Shown here: piece by piece, positions 18,342 to 26,487 of the stretch
Layout of the letters: the number at the start of each line of letters is the position of its first letter
Numbering within the stretch: the stretch's first letter is position 1
Virus record (IMG/VR): IMGVR_UViG_3300034284_001002
Coordinates: 27,445-91,444 of that record
Direction: 5' to 3' (one strand)
DNA: 64,000 bases
From: a virus
Program-made: the position numbers and the translations under genes
The notes under the pieces: model-generated
Told to the model about the DNA's origin: nothing
Database searches by the model: none
The model's input: only the letters and a program-made list of their open reading frames with translations

Positions 18342-19863
18342 TTGACGCACCTGTTACTGTTCCTGCCCAACCTGATGGCAATGGTGGAGTGTTTGGCGGA
18401 GTAGTCGGCTGTCCTTCCTCCATGGCAACTTCGACTTCTACACCTTGATTGTGGAATGGCCATGGTTCGTGTGTAGGAGCTCGTGTCACAATGCTTTCTA
18501 ATCCTGTGGCCGATATTTGCCAACCTGTTGCATTGTTGAATTCAGTGTCGGGCATTATGCGTTTTTCTAATTTAACAGGAGGTTCTACATTTTCAGCCGA
18601 TCCGCCATTGAGATCAATTCCACCGGCTCGCAATACCATTGCACCACCTGCGTTCCAAGATCCATTGTTGCTGACCACGGCGAGACTGCCGTCGGCACGT
18701 ACACCAATACGGGCCTTGCTGTAAAGAGTCATTTCATTGTTGCTGGCCAAGGTTATTGTTCGTTCACTTTCTAACGTTGTGCCTGTCATACTTTTCATGT
18801 TGATTGTGCCGCCGGCAAACATGTTGATATCTTTGTCTGCGTGTAGATTAATTGTGCCTTGAGTGCGGACATTAACTGAGTTTGTGGCATACACATCAAC
18901 TGTGCCTTCTTGTCCAAATTCTAACCACGCTTGGCCATTGGCATGTATGATGTAAAAGAAGTTGCCGTCATCACTCATGGTGATTTGATGTCCACCAGCA
19001 GTGCGAATTCGCACCAGTTGATCGTCGCCTTCCAAGTTGCCATCGTCAAGCACAATGCTGTGTCCGCCTTTGCGGCCAATCACGTTGACATCAGCGGCAG
19101 CAATCGACCCGGCAGCAATACGTTTTTTAATGTCAGATTCGGTTAGGCCGCCTTGGTATACTGGGCGGCCTGGAGTGCTTACTCCAAACACAGCACTGGG
19201 ACTTTCTCGCTGACTGGTTGATCCAATAGGTCCACGTTGTGTATCGCCAAGTGTTCCTTGCTGGAACATTTCTGCGGCTAGAAAACTGTGTACTGGTTTT
19301 GGCTGGTTAAAGAACTGTGGGTTATCATCAATTTTAGAATTGTTTGGATTGATTTCAGTTACCGGCAACACTGTGGCGCCATTGTAATAGCTTTTTTGAT
19401 CACTGTTTTGCAGGTCAAACGCCTTGCTTGATCCAATTGCAGGAACCATATGCGTTATGCCTGCGTTGGGAATACAACCTATGTAATATCCCAGACTTGG
19501 GTCGCCGCCAGCAAACACTACCAGTACACTGACTCCAACATCAGGTGGAGTGAACCACATGCCGTAACTTTGTGGATTACCGTCAAGGTATCCACCAACG
19601 CTGGTGGTGTCGCCTTTTTTGCCAGGGCTCGGTGGAGTAGATCCATAAAACCCTGGACAATAACTCACTGTACGCCATAGTGTTTTATCTTCTGGGTCTG
19701 GTCCAGCAAACTGCTCAATGTAGACTTGTAGTCGACCTTGTCTAGTAGGATCAACATTATTTTTTACTACGCCAACAAATGGTCCAAAGTCTGCTGGCGT
19801 GCCGCCACGATCAAGTTTGTAGTTTTGGGCAGTGCCACCATTTCTAATAATATTATCTGACAT
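18334..19863 (-). CDS. gp5: Baseplate hub/needle protein gp5, without a lysozyme domain
   Basis: The product is 509 aa. The N-terminal part (about residues 27-130) is an OB-fold-like domain with FVGVVKNNVDPTRQGRLQVY and VGVSVLVVFAGGDPSLGYYI, as in gp5/VgrG proteins. The C-terminal part (about 280-440) is a run of short strands (GGHQITMSDDGNFFYI, INLHADKDINMFAGGTINMK, TLESERTITLASNNEMTLYS) expected to form the trimeric beta-helix needle. T4 gp5 has a lysozyme domain between these parts; I see no such domain or catalytic motif here. In T4, gp5 sits at the tail tip and pierces the outer membrane. It starts adjacent to the 560-aa hub protein, with the ATG overlapping its stop region (19,863). Confidence 0.9.
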   Translation of the reverse strand: MSDNIIRNGGTAQNYKLDRGGTPADFGPFVGVVKNNVDPTRQGRLQVYIEQFAGPDPEDKTLWRTVSYCPGFYGSTPPSPGKKGDTTSVGGYLDGNPQSYGMWFTPPDVGVSVLVVFAGGDPSLGYYIGCIPNAGITHMVPAIGSSKAFDLQNSDQKSYYNGATVLPVTEINPNNSKIDDNPQFFNQPKPVHSFLAAEMFQQGTLGDTQRGPIGSTSQRESPSAVFGVSTPGRPVYQGGLTESDIKKRIAAGSIAAADVNVIGRKGGHSIVLDDGNLEGDDQLVRIRTAGGHQITMSDDGNFFYIIHANGQAWLEFGQEGTVDVYATNSVNVRTQGTINLHADKDINMFAGGTINMKSMTGTTLESERTITLASNNEMTLYSKARIGVRADGSLAVVSNNGSWNAGGAMVLRAGGIDLNGGSAENVEPPVKLEKRIMPDTEFNNATGWQISATGLESIVTRAPTHEPWPFHNQGVEVEVAMEEGQPTTPPNTPPLPSGWAGTVTGASNG

Positions 19864-21545
19864 TATGTTTCTCTATTAATTTGTTGGATTGGAGCAGTCC
19901 CGGCTGGCCCAATGCTTTGTTGTGCTACAATCAGTGCCTCTTCTGGTGTTGCACCTGCGGCCAGTGCATTTTGATACGCGGCAGTTGATTCAAGTGATGT
20001 TGTGTTGGCACCTAGACTTTGTTGTGATACAACCGCTGCCTCTTCTGGTGTTGCACCTGCAGCCAGTGCATTTTGATACGCAGTAGTTGACTCAACCTGC
20101 TCTGGTGTTGGGTTAACTGTTTGTGGAGGATTGGTTAATGTTTCAGTTGGAGTATTAGCAAGAACTGTGGCAGCGTAATTACGTTCTGCTTGTTCTGCTT
20201 GATCAGGCAGTGCTGGTGTGGCGATTGCATTTTCCAATGCTGCCGGACGAACCCCAGGATCAAACACACTTTCGGCCACATCGGCTCGTTCTACTTTTGC
20301 TGCCGCTGTTGCGGCTTTGGCAGCACCGGCTGGATCTAATAGATCAATGAACACGCCTTTGAGATTTTGTTCAAATTTACCTCTGCTGAATTTGCTAACA
20401 CAGTGTGATGCTTTGTATGTATAAATGGCCTGTGGTGCGCTAGAAACATTGGGGTTTGCCAATCCAGTGCCTGTCAAATCATAATCTACACCTGGATTCC
20501 ATTGTAGGTCAAAAATAATTTCTTGAGCGTCAAAGTTAATTGAGCCGTCAGCATTGAACGGATTAAAATTATAATTTGTTGAACTGATTCCTGTGGCAGC
20601 TTCGCCCTGTTGTAGCCAGGCCGGATCGCCAACAATAGTTAACTCACAGTTGGCAATGTCTGTTTTGCTGTACAGGTAATCAGCGGCTGATGCACCCACT
20701 GCGTTGGCCTGACCTTCAGCACCTTGATTACTGCTGCCAGCCACTGCTGCCTGAAATTCTCGTGGTGGTGATTCTCTGTTGTTTTGTATCCTGGTATCTG
20801 TTAAGATTTTTGGATTGGTGAAAGTTGTAGCATATAACTTATTAAACTTTTGTTCAAATTTAAGAACCTGTGTGTTCTGTCCAGTGAACCAGTATTTGTA
20901 ACTTTTGTGGCGTCCACGGATTTTGCTTTTGGGAAAATATTCACTTTGCATACTGTTTATGGGATATGCAGAAATTACATAGGTGATATCATAAGCGAAA
21001 TCATTGCGCTTGGTATCAAACGGAGTTATTGGTGTGGTTCGCACGGAAATTTTATACCACACCAGGTCACCCAGGGGTTTTTGAGGTTTTACTTCAGTAG
21101 TGACTTCATCGTTGATATACGCTGCCTGATCAGCAATGTACGTGCTGTTTTTTAATATTTCATTGAGGATAACCACAACTGGTGTGCCAGCACGAAAGTC
21201 AAATGTTCTAACATCGTAATCAGCAGAGTTGCTTGCAGGGTTCACTTTGTCTGCAGGATTTTTTGCCTGTTGCATTGGAACTTTGGCTTTGTTGGGCTTT
21301 CCACCTTTGGTAACACGGGCGTCGCCAAGTGCAGCTGGGGCAAATTCTACGCTATACTTGTTCGCTACTTCCCACACACCTTTTTTTACCAACTCGGCTT
21401 CTGTGTTGTTTAGTGCTTCTATTAGGCCAACTGCAATATTTTTGCTGACGCTAGGAGCCGCGTTGGCCTTGGGCGGTGCTGCCGCGGCTGGAGTGCTGGC
21501 ATCTATGGCATTATCAATACTTCGTACGCTTGCTTGTGTTGCCAT
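19863..21545 (-). CDS. Hub-type virion structural protein with C-terminal tandem repeat
   Basis: The product is 560 aa. It has an Ala/Pro-rich start, then SVSKNIAVGLIEALNNTEAE and GVWEVANKYSVEFAP, a DVRTFDFRAGTPVVVILNEI helix, and a beta-rich core (WYKISVRTTPITPFDTKRND, ITYVISAYPINSMQSEYFPK). From memory this matches the second half of long hub-type structural proteins of T4-like cyanophages. The C-terminus carries two 34-residue copies starting ESTTAYQNALAAGATPEEAA and ESTAAYQNALAAGATPEEAL. The gene starts 1 nt from the stop of the 486-aa protein. A structural role at the baseplate hub is inferred from position beside gp5; it could play the gp27 part, but I cannot show homology. Confidence 0.8.
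   Translation of the reverse strand: MATQASVRSIDNAIDASTPAAAAPPKANAAPSVSKNIAVGLIEALNNTEAELVKKGVWEVANKYSVEFAPAALGDARVTKGGKPNKAKVPMQQAKNPADKVNPASNSADYDVRTFDFRAGTPVVVILNEILKNSTYIADQAAYINDEVTTEVKPQKPLGDLVWYKISVRTTPITPFDTKRNDFAYDITYVISAYPINSMQSEYFPKSKIRGRHKSYKYWFTGQNTQVLKFEQKFNKLYATTFTNPKILTDTRIQNNRESPPREFQAAVAGSSNQGAEGQANAVGASAADYLYSKTDIANCELTIVGDPAWLQQGEAATGISSTNYNFNPFNADGSINFDAQEIIFDLQWNPGVDYDLTGTGLANPNVSSAPQAIYTYKASHCVSKFSRGKFEQNLKGVFIDLLDPAGAAKAATAAAKVERADVAESVFDPGVRPAALENAIATPALPDQAEQAERNYAATVLANTPTETLTNPPQTVNPTPEQVESTTAYQNALAAGATPEEAAVVSQQSLGANTTSLESTAAYQNALAAGATPEEALIVAQQSIGPAGTAPIQQINRET
19936..20137 (-). repeat. 102-bp direct tandem repeat inside hub protein gene
   Basis: Two consecutive units with a 102-bp period (34 codons) share the block GTGCATTTTGATACGC and the preceding TCTTCTGGTGTTGCACCTGC, seen on the plus strand near 19,940-19,980 and 20,040-20,082. 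The period is a multiple of three, so unit number can change without breaking the frame. Confidence 0.85.
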
Positions 21546-21546
21546 G

Positions 21547-23007
21547 TTATGCTCCTACGTAATCGCCAAGAGTTCCAGCACCTACATCTTGACCAGCCTC
21601 GCCAGTGATCACCAGAGTCTGAGGTGTTGTGGTTGATGCGGCAGCTGGGGCGGCTGGCTTGGCAGGCGTTGGAGTTGGTTTTCTTCCGTCGGCTGGTGAT
21701 ACTTCGGCCACTACAACTCCTTTGGTTAATAAATCTTTTACAGTGGCACCTGAAATTTCAATATTTGATTTGATCACGCCTAAGTTTGTTCCAAATCCCA
21801 CTGTGTATGGAACAGCAACTCCTTTAACGTGATACTCAATCAACTTGTTAGACACTGTAAAGTCAATGTCAGCCAACTTGAACGGTATGATTTTTTCAAC
21901 AACAGCATTTTTGTTGTCAGAGTCGCTGGCTTGAACAATTTTTCCATTTTCGTCGTAGCCGTAAAATCGTATGACCAGTGCATATATTGCGGCCGAATAT
22001 GGTATCTTGGAATCTTTGTATGCGCCCTTCACTGCTTTCCAGAGATTGTCAATCAGTGTTATGGCTGCAGTTTCAGTCACTGTAAAACTCAGTTCTGCGG
22101 CATTGTGTGCGCTGTTGCTTCCTTTGCCAGTGATAACACTTTTTATTTCCAAGTTATCAAAATAGTAATCTAGGCCAAAGAATGGGTTGCGACCAGCAGA
22201 CTGCGAAACTCCGGCCACTGCGCCGCCGGTTGTTAATTCAGGTTGTACTCCTTCAACAGTTGACGGTGCACCTCCACTTTGAATCAATAAATTATATTGA
22301 CTTATTGTTATTTTACTGGTTTTTTGCAAAGCAGTGTATTGTTCAGGTGTCAGTAGATACCACCCAATGTTGTAGGTATAACTGGCGTATTGATCCAATA
22401 CATTATCTCTTGGGGCAAATGCTGATTGGTTGGCCTGTGTGGCCGCTATAATTTGTTTGGTGTTTGCCGCGGTTGATCCATCTTCGCCCTTGGCGCCCAC
22501 ACCCGGTGCTCCGCCTGGCCGTCCTTCAGTCTCGTTACCGGTGTTGGCTGGCGGAACACTCTGTGTTTCTGTTAGAGTCTTTACAGGAGGGTTGGTTCCT
22601 GTTTCTGTATTCTGTGCCAAGGTGGCAGCTTCAGTAGTTGTGAGTCGTCCGGCACTGGCCGGAGCCGGTGCAGGATTCTGTGTAGCACCAGCGGCACTGT
22701 TGGCAACATCAGTGGCCGCAGATGTTGTTGGCGATGTGGTTGCTTCTTTTTCAGCGGCTTCAGCAGCCACGGCAGCATCAAGTTCTTTTTTTAATGCAGT
22801 AAGTTTTTGATTTTCTGCGTTAAACGCCAGTCTGGCCGCTTCTACTGCGCCAACTTGACCCAATGCCACTCGTTCGGCTTCTGTGCCATTTTGATAGGCA
22901 GCAGATTGTGCAACGGCTGCTTGAGCAGCAGTGAGTTCTCGCCGCAATGCCAGCACTATCTGATATTGTGCTTCCCAACGTGCATCTAATTCTGCTACTG
23001 TTGCCAT
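21547..23007 (-). CDS. Hub-type virion structural protein with N-terminal coiled coil
   Basis: The product is 486 aa. Residues 1-95 form an Ala/Glu/Lys-rich coiled coil (starting MATVAELDARWEAQYQIVLA), then a Pro/Thr/Ala-rich linker to about 200, then an ordered domain (NPFFGLDYYFDNLEIKSVIT, ELSFTVTETAAITLIDNLWK, IPFKLADIDFTVSNKLIEYH). This domain resembles the first half of long baseplate-hub structural proteins in T4-like cyanophages, the second half matching the next gene. A Pro/Ala tail closes it. It lies between gp53 and the 560-aa protein with a gap of 1 nt on the downstream side. Structural role is inferred; no enzyme motif is visible. Confidence 0.8.
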   Translation of the reverse strand: MATVAELDARWEAQYQIVLALRRELTAAQAAVAQSAAYQNGTEAERVALGQVGAVEAARLAFNAENQKLTALKKELDAAVAAEAAEKEATTSPTTSAATDVANSAAGATQNPAPAPASAGRLTTTEAATLAQNTETGTNPPVKTLTETQSVPPANTGNETEGRPGGAPGVGAKGEDGSTAANTKQIIAATQANQSAFAPRDNVLDQYASYTYNIGWYLLTPEQYTALQKTSKITISQYNLLIQSGGAPSTVEGVQPELTTGGAVAGVSQSAGRNPFFGLDYYFDNLEIKSVITGKGSNSAHNAAELSFTVTETAAITLIDNLWKAVKGAYKDSKIPYSAAIYALVIRFYGYDENGKIVQASDSDNKNAVVEKIIPFKLADIDFTVSNKLIEYHVKGVAVPYTVGFGTNLGVIKSNIEISGATVKDLLTKGVVVAEVSPADGRKPTPTPAKPAAPAAASTTTPQTLVITGEAGQDVGAGTLGDYVGA

Positions 23008-23010
23008 CGT

Positions 23011-23310
23011 TTAAAACCCCAGTACTGAACGCAGTGTGCTCAACTTGGGCACGTAGATAAACGTATTGATTTTAAAATCCAAAGGTGGTTTTGTCAGTGT
23101 GTTGGGATTGCGTTGATAAAACACCCACCACAGTCCGCCATTGTCGTACAGGTCAAATGCCAACAGGTCTGGACGATACTGATATGTTTGATTGATTGTG
23201 AATGGCAAGTCATCGCTCTGGCTGGGTATTGGTCTATTGACCATGGCATCCAAAAAGAACTGACTGTATCCTGTGGTATAGTACGGACTGGTTGCATTAT
23301 AAGTTGCCAT
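23011..23310 (-). CDS. gp53: Baseplate wedge subunit gp53 (short form)
   Basis: The product is 99 aa. It shows the gp53 signature PDLLAFDLYDNGGLWWVFYQ followed by RNPN, and then a LysM-like strand end INTFIYVPKL. gp53 joins wedges together in T4 baseplate assembly. T4 gp53 is 196 aa, so only the core is kept here, as I recall for marine relatives. The ATG overlaps the stop of the upstream gene by one base (TAATG at 23,310), so the two are probably translationally coupled. Confidence 0.85.
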   Translation of the reverse strand: MATYNATSPYYTTGYSQFFLDAMVNRPIPSQSDDLPFTINQTYQYRPDLLAFDLYDNGGLWWVFYQRNPNTLTKPPLDFKINTFIYVPKLSTLRSVLGF

Positions 23311-25313
23311 TACCAGAATCCTCCTTTGAGTAGGTCACCATTGGCATATTGTCTTAGGCTGAACTGCTGGCTTTGTTGCTTGCGGCTTTGAACCGGCAGC
23401 AGTGATATGGCTATGGTCATTTTGGTCGGCACATAGGTTGGAGTATTTTGACCAAATGATGCAGGCGCAGGTGGTTTGCTCATTCCGCCTTTGGGTAATC
23501 CGGCATTGGCCAAGCGATTGATGGCTCCACCTAAGACATTTCCTAGTATGCCGCCACCAAAGGTTGTACCTGGACCTGTGGGATTGCCACTTTGACGTTT
23601 GTTAAGCATGTTACTGTTGTTGACGTTGGGACTTCGAGCACGTATATAGTCCACATCCACAGGCAGGTCGTAAGTAAACGACTGCACCACACAGGGATGC
23701 TCATTGAATTGAAATTCACCCAGGCCGGTGAGATACACCAGGGGCGGCGGTGTGCCACGTTGAGGATCTTGACCATAGAACATTTTTGTCACTGATTTGA
23801 AAAAGTGTATCACTGCCAACAAGTACTCAGCTTCCACTGTGCTTTGTGCTGTAAATGGGCAACTCAGTGTAACGGGCTCAACTGAACTGCTTTGATAGTA
23901 GTAGCCTTTGTAGTTTGAATGTGTGAGGTCATAACTTGAATAGGTGGCTTTGTACGAAGTGCTAATAGTGGGTGTATAAGGAAATATTATCCCTGTTCCT
24001 TTTAAAGGATTTAATATTCCAGGTTCAGGGGCGTTGTACAAATAATCAGCACCGGGTGCCAGTCTTAGTTTCACACGCCAATCACCGTTGTTGGGATTTC
24101 TGCGCTGGTTAGCAATGGTATTCTGTGCCCGTGCCTTGTCCAAGGTGCCTTGTTTTATGGCAGCATTGAGATTGTCACGTTCGGCTTCTTCATCGGGGTT
24201 GGCGGCAAAATCTGGGGAAGGAGTTGCCGCTGGCAACGGGTCTGGTGCAAAAATTGCCGCACCTTCTGCTTCACGTATCTGTGCCAGTTCAGCTTCGTTG
24301 GCTGCATCTATTGCTTCATCACCTGAGCCCAACACAGGATTAGGTGCAAAAATTGCCGCACCTTCTGCTTCACGCAGTTGTGCTAACTCGGCTTCGTTAG
24401 CTGCATCTATTGCTTCGTCACCTGACACTGGTGCTGGTGCAAATGCGCGGCCTTCTTGTTCGGCCAAGGCCGCTGCCTGTGCATCTTCTGTGGCTTGCAG
24501 TGCTTCATCTCCAACTGCAACTGGAGCTGTCTGAACATTAGAGGCGCCAACTGTGACTCCCAGGGCTGTGTCAGTTTGTTGATTTATAACAGGGTCTGAT
24601 CCACCTGGCGACTGCACAGCAGTATCTACTGCGGTAGTTCCTGAGGTGGTTGTGGTAGTTGTAGTGGTTGTGTTTGGAACTGTGGTGACTGTGGGTGTGC
24701 CGGGTGCTTCGGCATTTTCTTGTTTGCGTACAAGAGCTTCCTTTTCGGCCTTCAGGGCGGCAAGTTTTTCTGTTCGTTGTTGGTTTTCTTCAGGACTGAG
24801 AGGCGGATTACCTGCTTTTTTTCTAGCAAAGTCGCTGGGATTGTCTCGGGTAAATTGTTCAAGTTCAGCTTGTTTGGCATTAATGGCTGGCTGCAATGAT
24901 CGGCTTGCAGGAGTAGGTTGCGGAGCACCGGAAACGGTATTGGTAGAACCACCACCGCTCACAGTTTCTGTACTGTCAGTGGTGTAGTTGATTGGGGTTA
25001 CTTTGCTTGGTGGATTTTTGGCTTCTAGAGCATAATCAACCTGTTCAAAATTAGCCGGTGATTGCAAGCCTTGGTTAAATCTAGCACTTTCAGCAGTTTC
25101 GGCCGCAGTTGGTGCTACAAAATCAACACCAGCCACTTTGCCGGCGCCGGCTACAGCGGCTCCCATTTGGCCGTTATCGCCAACAGCATAGGTGCCGAAG
25201 GGAGCGTCAGTGATTCCTGCTTGGGCGGCAGCGGCATCTTCACTCGCGCCTCCCTGACGGAGTTGATTAAACAGTGCTGCCTTTTTTGGATCGTAACCTG
25301 GGGTAGTTGCCAT
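23310..25313 (-). CDS. Baseplate/tail-tube cap protein, gp48-like candidate
   Basis: The product is 667 aa and the first gene of the minus-strand late operon. Residues 1-400 are mostly disordered, with Ala/Glu/Thr/Pro-rich stretches, a run of eight or so Thr near residue 215, and two near-identical units (SGDEAIDAANEAELAQLREA and a copy with QIREA). The C-terminal 240 residues are ordered: DWRVKLRLAPGADYLYN, GTGIIFPYTPTISTSYKATY, AQSTVEAEYLLAVIHFFKSV, TPPPLVYLTGLGEFQFN. This end resembles gp48-type tube-cap proteins of T4-like cyanophages, in which gp48 neighbours gp53. The identification is tentative; the CDS is certain. The ATG has AGGA 9 nt upstream. Confidence 0.6.
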   Translation of the reverse strand: MATTPGYDPKKAALFNQLRQGGASEDAAAAQAGITDAPFGTYAVGDNGQMGAAVAGAGKVAGVDFVAPTAAETAESARFNQGLQSPANFEQVDYALEAKNPPSKVTPINYTTDSTETVSGGGSTNTVSGAPQPTPASRSLQPAINAKQAELEQFTRDNPSDFARKKAGNPPLSPEENQQRTEKLAALKAEKEALVRKQENAEAPGTPTVTTVPNTTTTTTTTTSGTTAVDTAVQSPGGSDPVINQQTDTALGVTVGASNVQTAPVAVGDEALQATEDAQAAALAEQEGRAFAPAPVSGDEAIDAANEAELAQLREAEGAAIFAPNPVLGSGDEAIDAANEAELAQIREAEGAAIFAPDPLPAATPSPDFAANPDEEAERDNLNAAIKQGTLDKARAQNTIANQRRNPNNGDWRVKLRLAPGADYLYNAPEPGILNPLKGTGIIFPYTPTISTSYKATYSSYDLTHSNYKGYYYQSSSVEPVTLSCPFTAQSTVEAEYLLAVIHFFKSVTKMFYGQDPQRGTPPPLVYLTGLGEFQFNEHPCVVQSFTYDLPVDVDYIRARSPNVNNSNMLNKRQSGNPTGPGTTFGGGILGNVLGGAINRLANAGLPKGGMSKPPAPASFGQNTPTYVPTKMTIAISLLPVQSRKQQSQQFSLRQYANGDLLKGGFW
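24248..24429 (-). repeat. Imperfect direct repeat in the gp48-like gene
   Basis: Two (with a third, more diverged) in-frame copies of a unit encoding GDEAIDAANEAELAQ(L/I)RE then AEGAAIFAP lie in succession, about 90-93 bp apart. They fall in the disordered half of the protein and look like recent in-frame duplications. Confidence 0.75.
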
Positions 25314-25330
25314 ATCTTTTTCCTATACAA

Positions 25331-25337
25331 TATTTAT
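25331..25337 (-). promoter_or_regulatory. Late promoter box for the baseplate operon
   Basis: The minus strand reads GATAAATATTG, with ATAAATA ending 17 nt before the ATG at 25,313 and an AGGA ribosome site between. It is the only clear late box upstream of the whole 25-kb minus-strand module besides the one before gp6 and the close box before gp25. Confidence 0.65.
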
Positions 25338-25370
25338 CGCAGAAATAAACTGGCCACATAATGATAAAGG

Positions 25371-25403
25371 TTGACAACGCAGTAAAAAGTGTTATAATAA
25401 ATA
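25371..25403 (+). promoter_or_regulatory. Overlapping sigma70-like and late promoter for gp55
   Basis: TTGACA (25,371-25,376) and TATAAT (25,393-25,398) are separated by 16 nt, a near-consensus host sigma70 promoter. Overlapping it is ATAAATA (25,397-25,403), a late box. The leader then contains GAGGAG before the GTG start of gp55. This suits a regulator switched on by host polymerase and maintained by its own product. Confidence 0.65.
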
Positions 25404-25424
25404 CATTACGAGGAGACACTGCCT

Positions 25425-26417
25425 GTGGCAACATCTAAACGAACGGCATCCACCCTGGATCCGTCAAAATCAATATCATCAACCCCCACTGCACCAAAAG
25501 TAAACTATCTCAACAACAGAGACATTCTCAAAGAGATACATGCCAGTAAAAACACCTACTGCTACTACGTAGATCCTGCGGTAGACAGCCAGTACGACAT
25601 TATTTTGCCCAGTTTGGACAAAATTAACCAACGCACCATAGCCGAAGCTAGACGCAATCGTGCTGATCGACTCAAGCGCGAAGGCACCATTGTGGACCCT
25701 GTTAAAATTCCCAATACAGACCTAGTGTTCCGTATCAGTTGCTGGGATCATATCCCAATGGCCGAGAAAAAGATTCCAAAATCTGCACAAAAGAAAAAAC
25801 AAAAAATTGAGGATCTGCTGGAGTTTGAAGACGAACCCATTGACGATTCCCTGGACGAACTGCTGGATGACGTGGTGTTGAACCCGGTGCGACAGCGACT
25901 GAACTTTCCTCCATTTGAACACTGGCGCTTAGACGAAAACAAAGAACGATTCTGTGTGGGCCGTAGTCATTGGCGGGGCGATTTAGAAACCGGCTGCTTC
26001 AGCAAGGATCACGGCGACATGACACGTAAGTTGGCGCACATGTTTATGAAACTGTGCGAAAGATATGCTACAAGGAGTAATTGGCGTGGATACACCTACA
26101 ACGAAGAAATGCGAGGACAGGCCTTGCTACAACTCAGTCAAATCGGACTCCAGTTTGATGAATCAAAATCGCAGAACCCTTTTGCGTATTATACTGCCGC
26201 TATCACTAACAGCTTTACTCGCATCCTTAATTTAGAAAAGAAAAGTCAAAACATTCGTGATGACATTTTAGAAATCAATGGACTGAGCCCTAGTTGGACA
26301 CGACAAAATGCTTCCAAGCCCAGTATGGCCGCCTTGAGTGGTCCAGTCACTATCACCACTTACATTGTTGACAAGCCTGCGGCAGAGACCGACCCGAACC
26401 CAGCCAATACCGTTTGA
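25425..26417 (+). CDS. gp55: Late-transcription sigma factor gp55
   Basis: The product is 330 aa. It begins at a GTG with GGAG 9 nt upstream. The C-terminal half holds a sigma region-2-like block: DMTRKLAHMFMKLCERYATR, NEEMRGQALLQLSQIGLQFD, and NPFAYYTAAITNSFTRILN. In T4, gp55 replaces sigma70 on host RNA polymerase and recognises TATAAATA together with gp33 and the gp45 clamp. T4 gp55 is 185 aa; here an N-terminal extension of about 150 residues includes NNRDILKEIHASKNTYCYYV and an acidic/lysine-rich linker (KKKQKIEDLLEFEDEPIDDS). It stands first in a plus-strand run with gp47 and gp46. The presence of late boxes all over the window supports its role. Confidence 0.85.
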   Translation: MATSKRTASTLDPSKSISSTPTAPKVNYLNNRDILKEIHASKNTYCYYVDPAVDSQYDIILPSLDKINQRTIAEARRNRADRLKREGTIVDPVKIPNTDLVFRISCWDHIPMAEKKIPKSAQKKKQKIEDLLEFEDEPIDDSLDELLDDVVLNPVRQRLNFPPFEHWRLDENKERFCVGRSHWRGDLETGCFSKDHGDMTRKLAHMFMKLCERYATRSNWRGYTYNEEMRGQALLQLSQIGLQFDESKSQNPFAYYTAAITNSFTRILNLEKKSQNIRDDILEINGLSPSWTRQNASKPSMAALSGPVTITTYIVDKPAAETDPNPANTV

Positions 26418-26487
26418 ATCTTGCCATAACGGTTGTTTCTCAGCAACACAGGTAGTACAATAATAGTTGGTATTACCTTATATAACT

